A stretch of 64,000 bases of DNA from JAHCHG01 sp041394845 (lineage in GTDB: Bacteria > Acidobacteriota > Blastocatellia > Pyrinomonadales > Pyrinomonadaceae): contig JAWKHL010000003.1 of the NCBI GenBank assembly GCA_041394845.1, positions 1-64,000 of the forward strand. The letters are read 5' to 3'. A model generated the notes under the pieces. That model did not search any database, was not told the DNA's origin, and saw only the letters and a program-made list of their open reading frames with translations. A program made the translations under genes and the position numbers. Positions 8,653 to 16,629 of the stretch are shown here, in pieces. Each line of letters opens with the position of its first letter. Within the stretch, counting starts at the first letter, position 1.

Positions 8653-9765
8653 CTAATATTCATACCACCAAAGTTCCATCTCGCCGCGCCATTTTTCGAG
8701 CATTTCCCTATCGAGCCGGAGAACGCCTTCGCGGCGGACGCCTTCGGGCGGTTTGACCAGCGCGGCGGCCCTTTGGAAAACCTTCAAACGGTCGTTTTCC
8801 GAAACCCGCGACAGCAGATGCCAGAGCGTCAAGGTGTCGGCCCGGCGCGATTCCCGGAGAACGGTTTTGAGCGAAGCCTCGCCGCCGCCCTCGAAATCGA
8901 ATTTGTAGAGCGCATTCTTCAAACGGTCGGACGCGGTTTCCAGAAAAGGCGTTCCGAGTCCCCGCCCGCGCCTGGTCAAACAAAGGCCGCCGGCCGGAAC
9001 CATCGATTCCCGCCCCTCCCGTTCGAGCGAGACGTAACCGCTGGTAACGTGCAGACGGCTGTTGCCTTCCTCGTCAACATCGAGCCGGTAGGCACAGCCC
9101 AGATCGACCGCCACGGCCGACGGGGTATCGACCACAAAAAGGCGGGGCGGGGCGTAGATTCTGGCCTTCAATGCGCCGCGTTCGAGCGCGAGCCGGTGCT
9201 CCTTTTCGCTCGAACCGACCAGTTTGACCAGAGAATTCGGGGCAACTTCGACCTGTCCGATGTCGGCGACATCGATCTTGGCGCGGGAATTTTCGTCCGT
9301 TTCCAAAACGCCGCCGACTTTGAGATCGGATGGGGAGGCGGAATTTTCGATCCTCGGCGCACCGGCCAGAGTCTCGACCTGCCAGGCGGCGGCCGGTTCC
9401 GATCCGGGACTTTGCGGCCCGCCCTCCGCTTTTTCGAGCGGTCGGTCGAGATAGAAAAAGAGGCCGCCCGCCAGAAAGGCGATCAGCGCCAGAGAGGCGA
9501 AGGCCAGAATCCTCGGCCTTGAACCGAAAACGATAGAGGCGGATTCTTTTTTATCCAGTTCGGCCTCGATCCTTTCCCACAGATATTCCGGAGCGTCGGC
9601 CCGCTCCAGTTGTCCGGCCAATCTTGCTCCGAACCTGATCTGATCGTGTTCTTGTCGGCACTCACGACAGTAAAGCAGATGCTCGCCGACCGCCTCATGC
9701 TCAACAGAAGGCAACTCGCGGTTCAGAAAGGCCGAGAGTTTTTCTTTGTAATGCTTTTGTTTCAT
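8653..9765 (-). CDS. Anti-sigma factor with zinc-finger and FecR domains
   Basis: The start at 9765 (MKQKHYKEKL) is preferred: upstream in-frame codons are made of the heptamer repeat. The 370-residue protein has an N-terminal anti-sigma zinc finger (H29, C33, C36 in HLLYCRECRQE), a single membrane segment at about 90-112, and a periplasmic FecR-like region at about 165-255 (GGVLETDENSRAKIDVADIG, then ALKARIYAPPRLFVVDTPSA). It probably holds the ECF sigma factor encoded just upstream on the same strand and releases it in response to a periplasmic signal. Confidence 0.85.
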   Translation of the reverse strand: MKQKHYKEKLSAFLNRELPSVEHEAVGEHLLYCRECRQEHDQIRFGARLAGQLERADAPEYLWERIEAELDKKESASIVFGSRPRILAFASLALIAFLAGGLFFYLDRPLEKAEGGPQSPGSEPAAAWQVETLAGAPRIENSASPSDLKVGGVLETDENSRAKIDVADIGQVEVAPNSLVKLVGSSEKEHRLALERGALKARIYAPPRLFVVDTPSAVAVDLGCAYRLDVDEEGNSRLHVTSGYVSLEREGRESMVPAGGLCLTRRGRGLGTPFLETASDRLKNALYKFDFEGGGEASLKTVLRESRRADTLTLWHLLSRVSENDRLKVFQRAAALVKPPEGVRREGVLRLDREMLEKWRGEMELWWYEY

Positions 9766-9776
9766 TTTGTTTTTAA

Positions 9777-9920
9777 GTGATGGGATTTTTTTAGGTGATG
9801 GGTGATGGGTGATGGGTGATGGGATTTTTTTTTCGGCCTCCGAGGCTTCAGGCAAAATTCACCCATCACCCATCACTCATCACCTATCACTCATCACCCA
9901 TCACCCATCACCCATCACCA
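9777..9920. repeat. Large hairpin of GGTGATG heptamers between sigma and anti-sigma genes
   Basis: The left arm (9777-9824) has about five tandem ggtgatg units. The right arm (9861-9918) has about eight units of the complement (catcacc, with catcact/tatcact variants). Together they form a long hairpin in the leader of the anti-sigma gene, so the pair may be transcribed or translated at unequal levels. Confidence 0.85.
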
Positions 9921-9924
9921 CTCC

Positions 9925-10485
9925 CTAAACCTCACCCCTCAAATGCCCCAACTTCTCCGCCAGCAGTTTGTGCCCTCGGTTGAGCCGCGAGGCGACAGTC
10001 CCTTCCGAACAGCCCAGGATGTCGGCGATCTCCCGGTAGGAAAGCCCTTCGACGTATTTGAGCAGGATCGGCCAGCGAAAGATCGGTTTCAGAGTCCCGA
10101 CCGCCTGCCGGACCTCGCCGGAAAGTTCCCGCCGGTCGAATGATTCCTCCTGATTGCGCTTTACCTTCGGTTCTTTGAGCCCGAACAGATCCGTCAAAAA
10201 AGAGAACCTCCGGCTTTTGCGCCGTTCGTCGATGCAGGCGTTGACCGTGATCCGGTAGAGCCAGGTCGTCAAACCGGCCTCGCCGCGAAAGATCGCCGCG
10301 CTGGTGAAAATTTTCAAAAAAACCTGCTGGGTGACATCTTCGGCCGCCTGCCGGTCGCCCCCGAAAAAATTGAGCGCGACCGAAAAGACCCGCTGGTGAT
10401 GGGCGGCAAAGATCGACTCAAAAGCCCTGCGGTCGACGTTTCCGTATCGGACCGGCAGGTCTTTTTCCTGATCGATATCGGTCAT
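9925..10485 (-). CDS. ECF-type RNA polymerase sigma factor
   Basis: The ATG at 10485 has an upstream aaagg site; an in-frame ATG at 10503 is the alternative. The 186 residues hold sigma region 2 (FESIFAAHHQRVFSVALNFF, then AAEDVTQQVFLKIF) and region 4 (LLKYVEGLSYREIADILG and EGTVASRLNRGHKLL, the helix-turn-helix). It directs RNA polymerase to a small regulon and is probably controlled by the FecR anti-sigma protein encoded next. Confidence 0.92.
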   Translation of the reverse strand: MTDIDQEKDLPVRYGNVDRRAFESIFAAHHQRVFSVALNFFGGDRQAAEDVTQQVFLKIFTSAAIFRGEAGLTTWLYRITVNACIDERRKSRRFSFLTDLFGLKEPKVKRNQEESFDRRELSGEVRQAVGTLKPIFRWPILLKYVEGLSYREIADILGCSEGTVASRLNRGHKLLAEKLGHLRGEV

Positions 10486-10561
10486 GCGGGCAAGCCTTTC
10501 CATTTTTAATTTCGGATGTCGGATTCTTCCTTTATTCGCCGGTTCTTCCGTCACTTTATCA

Positions 10562-11221
10562 TCAAATTTTTTCCAGTTGAATATCTCTGGTTCCGCGCAG
10601 GATGTTTTCCGAATCTTTTTCGAGTTTGAGGATCGGATCAAAACCGCCCCTTTCGATCTTTCTCTGCCGCGCCGTGATAAAAGGGTCGCCTTTGAACAGG
10701 ATCGAATCGACCCAGTCTTCTTTGAAATCAACGCCGGTCAGGGTCATATGAATGTGAGCCGGATTAGTCGTGTCGGGATAAGAGGCCGGCTTGATCGTGA
10801 AAAGGGAGTAACGGCCCTGATGGTCAGTCAGCATCCAGCCCCGAAAACGGCCGTGACGGTGTTGACCGTTGCGTCCGTAAAGCCCTTTGATATCGGTGTG
10901 ATAAAAATAGATCAGGACGTTCGGTGCCGGAGTCCGACCGTCGGATTTATAGATCGTCCCGGAGATCAACAGGCGGTCGCCCTCGTCCTTCTCTTCGACA
11001 AGTTTCGTCTTCCAGCGGACCTCGTCGGGGGCATTGCGCGCGCCCCACCATTCGTCCTTGGTGTCCTGGATTGCGTTCTCCTTGATCTCGTTCAGCACGT
11101 CGAGGCCCTCCGTTTTTTGAGCCAGAGTGCTTTTTCCGCAATTGACCAGAAACGGAAAAGCGGCCGCTCCGATGGCCGCCCGCTTTAAAAATTGGCGCCT
11201 GTTTTCGCTTATTTGATTCAT
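10562..11221 (-). CDS. Tat-exported intradiol ring-cleavage dioxygenase-like protein
   Basis: The 219-residue protein begins with a Tat signal (ENRRQFLKRAAIGAAAF), with a Cys (LVNC) that could be a lipobox. The rest resembles the catalytic half of protocatechuate/catechol dioxygenases: NVLIYFYHTD, GLYGRN with a candidate iron tyrosine, and ASYPDTTNPAHIH with the second tyrosine and the HxH pair. All four non-haem iron ligands therefore appear present. Export is unusual for classic aromatic degradation, and the true substrate is unknown. It lies 76 nt upstream of the sigma gene. Confidence 0.82.
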   Translation of the reverse strand: MNQISENRRQFLKRAAIGAAAFPFLVNCGKSTLAQKTEGLDVLNEIKENAIQDTKDEWWGARNAPDEVRWKTKLVEEKDEGDRLLISGTIYKSDGRTPAPNVLIYFYHTDIKGLYGRNGQHRHGRFRGWMLTDHQGRYSLFTIKPASYPDTTNPAHIHMTLTGVDFKEDWVDSILFKGDPFITARQRKIERGGFDPILKLEKDSENILRGTRDIQLEKI

Positions 11222-11296
11222 AGACTTTGTTCCTTTATCAAGATTTGTTAATAATTTAGACGGGAAAGCCGACGAATTTCTTCCAATTTTTTAACA

Positions 11297-11399
11297 GCGA
11301 CCGGTGATCGGTGGTCAGAAAGTCGGGAAGTTAATTTTCGTCAGAAATCAGGAATTACGAATTAAATCCGAGATCCGAAATCCCGAATCCGAAATCGAA
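11297..11399. repeat. Heptamer repeat arms before the GNAT pair
   Basis: A short gatcggtggtcag arm (11306-11327) and an aaatccg-type run (11366-11399) end directly at the ATG of the next gene. Neither has a full complementary arm. The rest of the 11222-11399 gap is AT-rich and must hold the divergent promoters. Confidence 0.6.
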
Positions 11400-11933
11400 A
11401 TGCTTGAAACCGAAAGATTATTTTTACGTCCGTTTGAAGAGAGCGACGCCGACGCGGTGTTTGAGATGCGACGCGATGAGGAGATCATGCGTTTTATCCG
11501 CCAGCCGCAAACAAAGCGCGATGAATCCTTGAACTGGATCAAGATGATCTCGCAAAGATGGGAGACCGAGAGGATCGGTTTTTGCGGCGTCTTCGAAAAA
11601 GCGACCGGGGATTTCGTCGGCTGGTGCGGGCTCTGGCAGCTCAAGGAAACCGGCGAGATCGAGGTCGGCTACGCTCTGGCCAAAGCCTTTTGGGGCAATG
11701 GCTATGCGACCGAGGCCGCCCGCCGGATGCTTGAATACGGTTTCGAAACGCTCGGTTTGGAGAAAATAGTGGCGGTTGCATCCCCCGAAAACCGGTCATC
11801 GCAAAACGTCATGAAAAGACTGGGAATGGAATTCATCGGACTCGGCCGGTTCTACGAAAACGAGCTGGTTCAATACGTCATCGAGCGGGACGAATGGGAA
11901 AAACGCCGGTCCGAAACGGTTGCCGAGGGTTGA
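11400..11933 (+). CDS. GNAT acetyltransferase, RimJ/RimL type (first of pair)
   Basis: The ATG at 11400 (MLETERLFLRPF) is the classic start of RimJ/RimL-like N-acetyltransferases. The preceding in-frame codons are repeat sequence. In 177 residues it carries the acetyl-CoA loop region (EVGYALAKAFWGNGYATEAARRM) and the closing ASPENRSSQNVMKRLGMEFIG. The acceptor could be a ribosomal protein N-terminus, an amino group of a small molecule or an antibiotic; sequence does not decide. It is paralogous to the next gene. Confidence 0.85.
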   Translation: MLETERLFLRPFEESDADAVFEMRRDEEIMRFIRQPQTKRDESLNWIKMISQRWETERIGFCGVFEKATGDFVGWCGLWQLKETGEIEVGYALAKAFWGNGYATEAARRMLEYGFETLGLEKIVAVASPENRSSQNVMKRLGMEFIGLGRFYENELVQYVIERDEWEKRRSETVAEG

Positions 11934-11944
11934 GGATCAAAGTG

Positions 11945-12487
11945 ATGAATGATCGTTTTATGCTGGAGACCGAAAGGCTCATCATGCGCAAATTAAACGA
12001 ATCGGATCTGCCCGAGTTGATCAGGATCCGCTCCGATCCCGAGGTGTACAAATATCTCGGCGGACCCCGGAGGCAAAACCCCGGGGCGCTGGAAAAACGC
12101 CTCCGCTTTTACATCTCATCTTACGATAAATACGGGTTCGGCACCTGCGCCATGCTGTGGAAGGAAACCGGCGAAATGATCGGAACCAGCGGATTGCAAC
12201 CGCTGGAGAACACTGACGAGATCGAGATCGGCTACGGTCTGACCAAAGCCTTTTGGGGAAAGGGTCTGGCGACCGAAGCGGCGCACTCCTGGCTCGAATA
12301 CGGTTTTACCGCGGCCGGTCTTAAGAGGATCGTCGCCATCGCCCTACCGGAGAACACGGCCTCTTGGCGGGTGATGGAAAAACTGGGAATGAGTTTCGAA
12401 AAGACCGACCGGCATTACGGTCTGGATTGTGTCTTTTACGCCATCTCCAAAAAAGAGTTTTTCGATAAACGCGGTCAAATGGCATAA
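11945..12487 (+). CDS. GNAT acetyltransferase, RimJ/RimL type (second of pair)
   Basis: The start at 11945 follows a gaggatcaaag site 11 nt after the previous stop; MLETERL at 11960 is an alternative. The 180 residues carry the same fold as the upstream gene: MLETERLIMRKLNESDL, EIGYGLTKAFWGKGLATEAA, and ALPENTASWRVMEKLGMSFE. The pair is a tandem duplication, moderately diverged, and probably cotranscribed. Confidence 0.85.
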   Translation: MNDRFMLETERLIMRKLNESDLPELIRIRSDPEVYKYLGGPRRQNPGALEKRLRFYISSYDKYGFGTCAMLWKETGEMIGTSGLQPLENTDEIEIGYGLTKAFWGKGLATEAAHSWLEYGFTAAGLKRIVAIALPENTASWRVMEKLGMSFEKTDRHYGLDCVFYAISKKEFFDKRGQMA

Positions 12488-12527
12488 TGGATCGGGAAGA
12501 AGTTCTTCTTTCTTCAGCCGAAAAATC

Positions 12528-13112
12528 ATGCAGATCAATTACCCAAAAATTATTTTCGCCGCTCTCGCTGCGGTCTATTTTCTCTGGATCGCCTACGACC
12601 CGCTTTCGGGAAGCCTGCTCGATATCGTCGATCTTCCGATCCACGAAACCGGACATCTTCTGTTTCGCCCCTTCGGCGAATTTATGAGCGTGGCCGGCGG
12701 TTCGCTCTTTCAGGTCGTGATGCCGGCAGTTTTCGTCGGATATTTCGTCTGGCACGAAAAATACTATTCGGCGGCGATGGTTCTGTTCTGGGTCGGACAG
12801 AGCATTTTGAACGTTTTTGTTTACGCCAACGACGCGGTCGTCATGCAACTCGTCCTGCTCGGCGGTCTGACCGGCAGCGAGGGGAGTTTTCACGACTGGA
12901 ACTATCTTTTGACCCAAACCGGTCTGATCGATTCGACGCCGAAGGTGGCCGGTCTGATCCGGGCCGCCGGAACGCTGACGATCATCGCGGCGGCCGCAAT
13001 GTCAATCAGGTTTTCGATCAATTCAGGGGAAGGTAACATAAATGAAAGCAACATTAATCACGGGAGCGTCGGGCGGCATCGGCGAGGCGTTCGCCCGCCG
13101 GCTGGCCGCTGA
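12528..13112 (+). CDS. Membrane protein with HExxH metallopeptidase-like motif
   Basis: The start at 12528 (MQINYPKIIF) is chosen because the preceding in-frame stretch is polar and overlaps the GNAT gene. It has four or five membrane segments and, after the first, DLPIHETGHLLFRPFGEF. The HETGH motif and following GGSLFQVVMP resemble M50-like membrane proteins found in many bacteria. A distal third metal ligand is not obvious. The last 24 codons overlap the next gene by 71 nt and encode a basic tail, so the stop may be the result of a late frameshift. Confidence 0.6.
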   Translation: MQINYPKIIFAALAAVYFLWIAYDPLSGSLLDIVDLPIHETGHLLFRPFGEFMSVAGGSLFQVVMPAVFVGYFVWHEKYYSAAMVLFWVGQSILNVFVYANDAVVMQLVLLGGLTGSEGSFHDWNYLLTQTGLIDSTPKVAGLIRAAGTLTIIAAAAMSIRFSINSGEGNINESNINHGSVGRHRRGVRPPAGR

Positions 13113-13830
13113 AAAACACAATCTCGTGCTGGTCGCCCGATCCGAAGACAGACTGGCGGCCCTGTGCGACGAACTGATGCTCGAACACAAGGTCATGGCG
13201 CATTACGTCGCCGTCGATCTGACCGAGTACCAATCGGACACGGTGCTTTTTGAAGAGACCGAAAAACACGATCTCGAGGTCAACTGGCTGATCAACAACG
13301 CCGGTTTCGGTTCGATGGGCGATTTCACCCGCCTGGATCTGGAGAACGAACTGCGAATGATCACGCTCAACATCATGGCGCTGGTCGCTCTGACGCACCG
13401 CTATCTGAAAAAGATGCGCGAGCGAAAAGAAGGCGTCATCATCAACGTTTCGTCGGCCGCCGGTTTTCAGCCGATCCCTTTTATGGCCACTTACGCCGCC
13501 ACCAAAGCCTTCGTTACATCGTTCAGCGAAGCGATCGCCGAAGAGAACCGGCCGCACAACGTAAAGATCCTGAACCTCTGTCCGGGCCCGACCGAAACCG
13601 GTTTTTTCGACGCCGCCGGAATGGAGGGGCCCTTTTCGGCCGCCAAAGGAATGCAGATGCCGGACGAGGTCGTCGAGACGGCGATGTCGGCGGTCAAAAG
13701 CGGAAAAACGACCGCCGTTTCCGGCTGGGCCAATTATTTCGTTTCGTTTCTCGGAAATTTCGCCCCCGACTGGCTCGTAACGCGAGCCGTGGCCAGTCAG
13801 CTTCGCGGCAAGTTCGACGGCAAAGGGTGA
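13042..13830 (+). CDS. Short-chain dehydrogenase/reductase
   Basis: The 262-residue protein follows the classical SDR plan: the cofactor motif TGASGGIG at 7-14, NNAG at 85-88, the active-site serine at about 137 (NVSSAAG) and YxxxK at Y151/K155. An Arg in the second strand (VARSEDR) suggests NADP use. The PG segment CPGPTETGFF matches SDRs of the YqjQ/DltE-like group. The start is preceded by ggggaagg. It overlaps the upstream membrane-protein gene. Confidence 0.9.
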   Translation: MKATLITGASGGIGEAFARRLAAEKHNLVLVARSEDRLAALCDELMLEHKVMAHYVAVDLTEYQSDTVLFEETEKHDLEVNWLINNAGFGSMGDFTRLDLENELRMITLNIMALVALTHRYLKKMRERKEGVIINVSSAAGFQPIPFMATYAATKAFVTSFSEAIAEENRPHNVKILNLCPGPTETGFFDAAGMEGPFSAAKGMQMPDEVVETAMSAVKSGKTTAVSGWANYFVSFLGNFAPDWLVTRAVASQLRGKFDGKG

Positions 13831-13858
13831 ACATTTGTCATTTGTCAACAGTAAATTG

Positions 13859-13923
13859 TGATAGGTGATGGGTGATAGGTTAATCGTCAATAAAACAACC
13901 TATCACTCATCACCTGTCACCGA
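13859..13923. repeat. Hairpin of GGTGATG heptamers
   Basis: The left arm gtgataggtgatgggtgatag (13859-13880) and right arm ctatcactcatcacctgtcac (13900-13920) enclose an AT-rich loop. It sits between the SDR stop and the MBL start. Confidence 0.8.
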
Positions 13924-13930
13924 CTCCAAA

Positions 13931-14752
13931 ATGAAATTCACGGTCCTCGGGAGCGGTTCGACCGGAAACGCGGTTCTGATCGCCACCGAAAAAACAAAAG
14001 TTCTGATCGACGCCGGCCTCAGCGCCAAACAGATCCTTCTGCGGATGGCGGCGGTCGGGGTCGATTTCCAGGACCTCGACGGCGTTCTGATCACGCACGA
14101 GCACGGTGATCACGCCGGCGGTTTGCGCGTTTTGCTGAAAACCGTCGAATGTCCGGTTTTCATCTCCGGCAAAACCCACGACGCCTATCTCCACAACCCG
14201 AAAACCCGCGACAACGAATCGGAAAAACGCGCCGTGGCCGTCAAAGGGAGAACCGTCGAGATCGAGTCGAGCCGCGAATTCCGGATCGGCGATGTCGATT
14301 TCGAGCCTTTTTCGGTTCCCCACGATGCGGCCGATAATTTCGGTTTCGTCGCCAAAAACCGTGGCATCCGCGTCGCCACATTGATGGATTTCGGTTATTT
14401 CACGACCCTGATCAAGGAAAAACTGCGCGGTTGCGACGGCATCGTCGTCGAGTCGAATCACAGCCGCGATATGCTGATGACCTGCCCGATCTATTCCTGG
14501 GAATTAAAACAGCGGATCGCCTCGCGGACCGGGCATCTTTCGAACGAAGATCTGTCGGAATGGCTGACCAACGATTTCGACGGTTCGGCCCGCCAACTGG
14601 TTCTGGCCCATTTGTCGCAAAGGGCCAACGAACCGCATCTGGCCCGTCTGATGGCGCAAACCGCTCTGGAGATGCGCGACCCGCTCTACCGGGCGGAAAC
14701 CCGGATCACCATTTCGCATCACAAGACGCCGACCGATTGGATCGGGTTTTAA
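13931..14752 (+). CDS. MBL-fold metal-dependent hydrolase, YycJ/WalJ-like
   Basis: The ATG at 13931 opens with MKFTVLGSGSTGNAVLI, the usual start of this family; upstream codons are repeat. The 273-residue protein has the metal motif THEHGDH (H56, H58, D60, H61), a later His in PHDAADNFGF and an SNHSRDML segment. YycJ-type proteins are thought to act as 5'-to-3' nucleases linked to DNA repair or cell-wall signalling; the exact role here is not shown. Heptamer hairpins flank it on both sides. Confidence 0.85.
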   Translation: MKFTVLGSGSTGNAVLIATEKTKVLIDAGLSAKQILLRMAAVGVDFQDLDGVLITHEHGDHAGGLRVLLKTVECPVFISGKTHDAYLHNPKTRDNESEKRAVAVKGRTVEIESSREFRIGDVDFEPFSVPHDAADNFGFVAKNRGIRVATLMDFGYFTTLIKEKLRGCDGIVVESNHSRDMLMTCPIYSWELKQRIASRTGHLSNEDLSEWLTNDFDGSARQLVLAHLSQRANEPHLARLMAQTALEMRDPLYRAETRITISHHKTPTDWIGF

Positions 14753-14755
14753 TTT

Positions 14756-14863
14756 GGTGATGGATGATGGGTGATGGAATATGTCTAAATCAGATATCCC
14801 ATCACCCATCACCCATCACCTATCACTATTTACCCCTCACCGCTCACTGCTTACTGCTCTCCG
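14756..14863. repeat. Composite heptamer hairpin (GGTGATG plus TCACTGC types)
   Basis: Runs of ggtgatg (14756-14778) and catcacc (14799-14825) form a hairpin. A second family of 7-nt units follows directly (tcaccgc, tcactgc, ttactgc; 14838-14863), reaching almost to the msrC start. Confidence 0.8.
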
Positions 14864-14884
14864 ACTGTGTTAAACTCTTTGCTT

Positions 14885-15409
14885 ATGGCTGAGAGTCTTT
14901 TTATACCGAAAACATCAGACCGGGCGGCGATCTACGACGAGATCGCACCGCAGATCGCCGCGCTGGTCGAAGGCGAAACGGATCTGACAGCCAATCTCGG
15001 AAATTGCGCGGCCGCTCTTAAGGAGGCGTTCGGTTTTTTCTGGGTCGGATTTTACGTAAAAAAAGGCGACCAACTGGTTTTGAGCGCTTTTCAGGGGCCG
15101 GTCGCCTGCACGCGGATCGATTTTGACAAAGGCGTCTGCGGGCATTGCTACGCGACCGGGGAAACCGTCATCGTGCCGGATGTGGATCAATTCCCCGGTC
15201 ACATCGCTTGCAGTTCAGCGGCCCGTTCGGAGATCGTCGTGCCGGTTTTCGATCCGCAGGGCGATGTTGCGATGGTTTTGGATGTCGACAGCGACCGGCT
15301 CGATGATTTTTCCGAAACCGACTCCGGGGGTTTGGGCAGGATCGCTAAGATCATTGAGGGATTGATCGCCGGAAAGGAAAAACCGGCCGCCGAAGCGGGC
15401 CGACCCTAG
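14885..15409 (+). CDS. msrC: Free methionine-(R)-sulfoxide reductase
   Basis: This GAF-domain enzyme of 174 residues reduces free Met-R-sulfoxide. Its three key cysteines are at C75 (GPVAC), C85 (KGVCGH) and C109 (PGHIACSS). The spacings of 10 and 24 residues are the same as Cys84/Cys94/Cys118 of the E. coli enzyme. The segment SEIVVPVFDPQGDVAMVLDVDS is also typical. The ATG at 14885 is used; a GTG six codons earlier is possible. The aldo/keto reductase gene follows by 28 nt. Confidence 0.93.
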   Translation: MAESLFIPKTSDRAAIYDEIAPQIAALVEGETDLTANLGNCAAALKEAFGFFWVGFYVKKGDQLVLSAFQGPVACTRIDFDKGVCGHCYATGETVIVPDVDQFPGHIACSSAARSEIVVPVFDPQGDVAMVLDVDSDRLDDFSETDSGGLGRIAKIIEGLIAGKEKPAAEAGRP

Positions 15410-15437
15410 AAACCTTCTGAAGAAAAAAACAGAAATT

Positions 15438-16541
15438 ATGGACGAAAAATTTGCCACAGCTGAAGGCACCCGAAAATTCGCCGCCCGTTTTCCCGAGGCC
15501 GCCCGGGAATATTTCCGCGAAACGCCGTCGGGTCTCAGGCTTTCTTCGATCGGCATCGGGACTTATTTCGGCAACTGGGACACAGAAACCGACGCCGCCT
15601 ACGCCGAATCGGTCACCCGTTTCGTAGAACTCGGCGGCAACGTCATCGACACGGCCGCCAATTACCGTTTTCAAAGGAGCGAGCGCAACATCGGCAAAGC
15701 TCTGCAGAATCTGGAAGCGAAAGGTTTCGGGCGGGGCGAGCTTTTGATCTGCACCAAGGGCGGTTTTCTGCCCTTTGACGGAGAGCCGTCTTCGGACGTG
15801 CGAACTTATTTCGAAGAGACCTTCGTCAAACCGGGGATCGCAGATTTCGCCGATCTGGCCGGCGGAAGCCATTGCATGGCTCCGAAATATCTGCAAAACC
15901 AGCTCGATCAATCTTTGGGAAACATGGAACTGGAAACGGTCGATGTCTATTACATCCACAACCCGGAGATGCAACTCGGCGAGGTCGACAAACACACCTT
16001 CGAAGCCCGTCTCGGCAAGGCCTTTGAAACTCTGGAAGAAAACCGAAGCGCCGGAAAACTTCGTTTTTACGGCGTGGCCACCTGGAACGGCTTTCGGGTT
16101 TCGCCGCAACAGGAAAACTATCACTCGCTGGAGAGAATGGTTTCGATAGCCAAACAGATCGCCGGTCAGGATCACGGATTCAAGTTCATCCAGCTTCCTT
16201 TTAATCTGGCCATGCCGGAGGCTTATCTCTTAAATAATCAGGCTTTTCAGGGAAAGGTTTATTCGGCGGTCGAAGCGGCCCGGAACCTCGGCGTTACGGT
16301 CATCAGCAGCGCTTCGATATTTCAGAAAAAGCTGGAGGGAAATCTGTCGGTCAATGTGCGCAAGATCTTCGGCGATCTGCCTTCGGACGCGCAAACCGCG
16401 ATCCAGTTCGTCCGCTCGACGCCCGGCGTAACGACGGCTCTGGTCGGAATGGCGCAAACCAAACACGTCGAGGAAAACCTGCGTCTGCTGAAGATCGCCC
16501 CGACCGGCGAGGAAGATTTTCAGGAATTGTTTACCAGATAG
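15438..16541 (+). CDS. Aldo/keto reductase
   Basis: This 367-residue TIM-barrel oxidoreductase shows the AKR pattern: LSSIGIGTYFGN, VIDTAANYRFQRSERNIGKAL with the catalytic Asp/Tyr, LLICTKGGF with the catalytic Lys, and VDVYYIHNPEMQ. The NADP-binding end is IQFVRSTPGVTTALVGMAQ. An insertion of about 45 residues after the catalytic lysine makes it longer than the typical 310-330. Substrate unknown. It follows msrC closely and may share its transcript. Confidence 0.88.
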   Translation: MDEKFATAEGTRKFAARFPEAAREYFRETPSGLRLSSIGIGTYFGNWDTETDAAYAESVTRFVELGGNVIDTAANYRFQRSERNIGKALQNLEAKGFGRGELLICTKGGFLPFDGEPSSDVRTYFEETFVKPGIADFADLAGGSHCMAPKYLQNQLDQSLGNMELETVDVYYIHNPEMQLGEVDKHTFEARLGKAFETLEENRSAGKLRFYGVATWNGFRVSPQQENYHSLERMVSIAKQIAGQDHGFKFIQLPFNLAMPEAYLLNNQAFQGKVYSAVEAARNLGVTVISSASIFQKKLEGNLSVNVRKIFGDLPSDAQTAIQFVRSTPGVTTALVGMAQTKHVEENLRLLKIAPTGEEDFQELFTR

Positions 16542-16544
16542 GAA

Positions 16545-16622
16545 GTTAATGGTTAATGGTTAATTGTTAATTGGTTTGTTTTTTTTCAATTAACAATTAA
16601 CCATTAACCATAAACGATTAAC
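16545..16622. repeat. Hairpin of GTTAATG/GTTAATT heptamers
   Basis: The left arm has gttaatg and gttaatt units (16545-16572). The right arm has the complements (16588-16622), with a poly-T loop. It occupies the whole gap before the TerC gene, and no yybP-ykoY-type manganese riboswitch is recognisable there. Confidence 0.8.
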
Positions 16623-16629
16623 GAAATCT

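Noticed and set aside
8572..9522. Plus frame starting in the AAATCCA hairpin opposite the anti-sigma gene
   Set aside because: Its start is translated repeat and the rest is the shadow of the anti-sigma gene.
9777..9920. CRISPR-like array in the ggtgatg repeats
   Set aside because: Units are 7 nt without unique spacers and form an inverted hairpin; no cas genes in the window.
16542..16629. Manganese riboswitch (yybP-ykoY) before the TerC gene
   Set aside because: The gap is filled by GTTAATG-type heptamers; conserved riboswitch sequence is not present.
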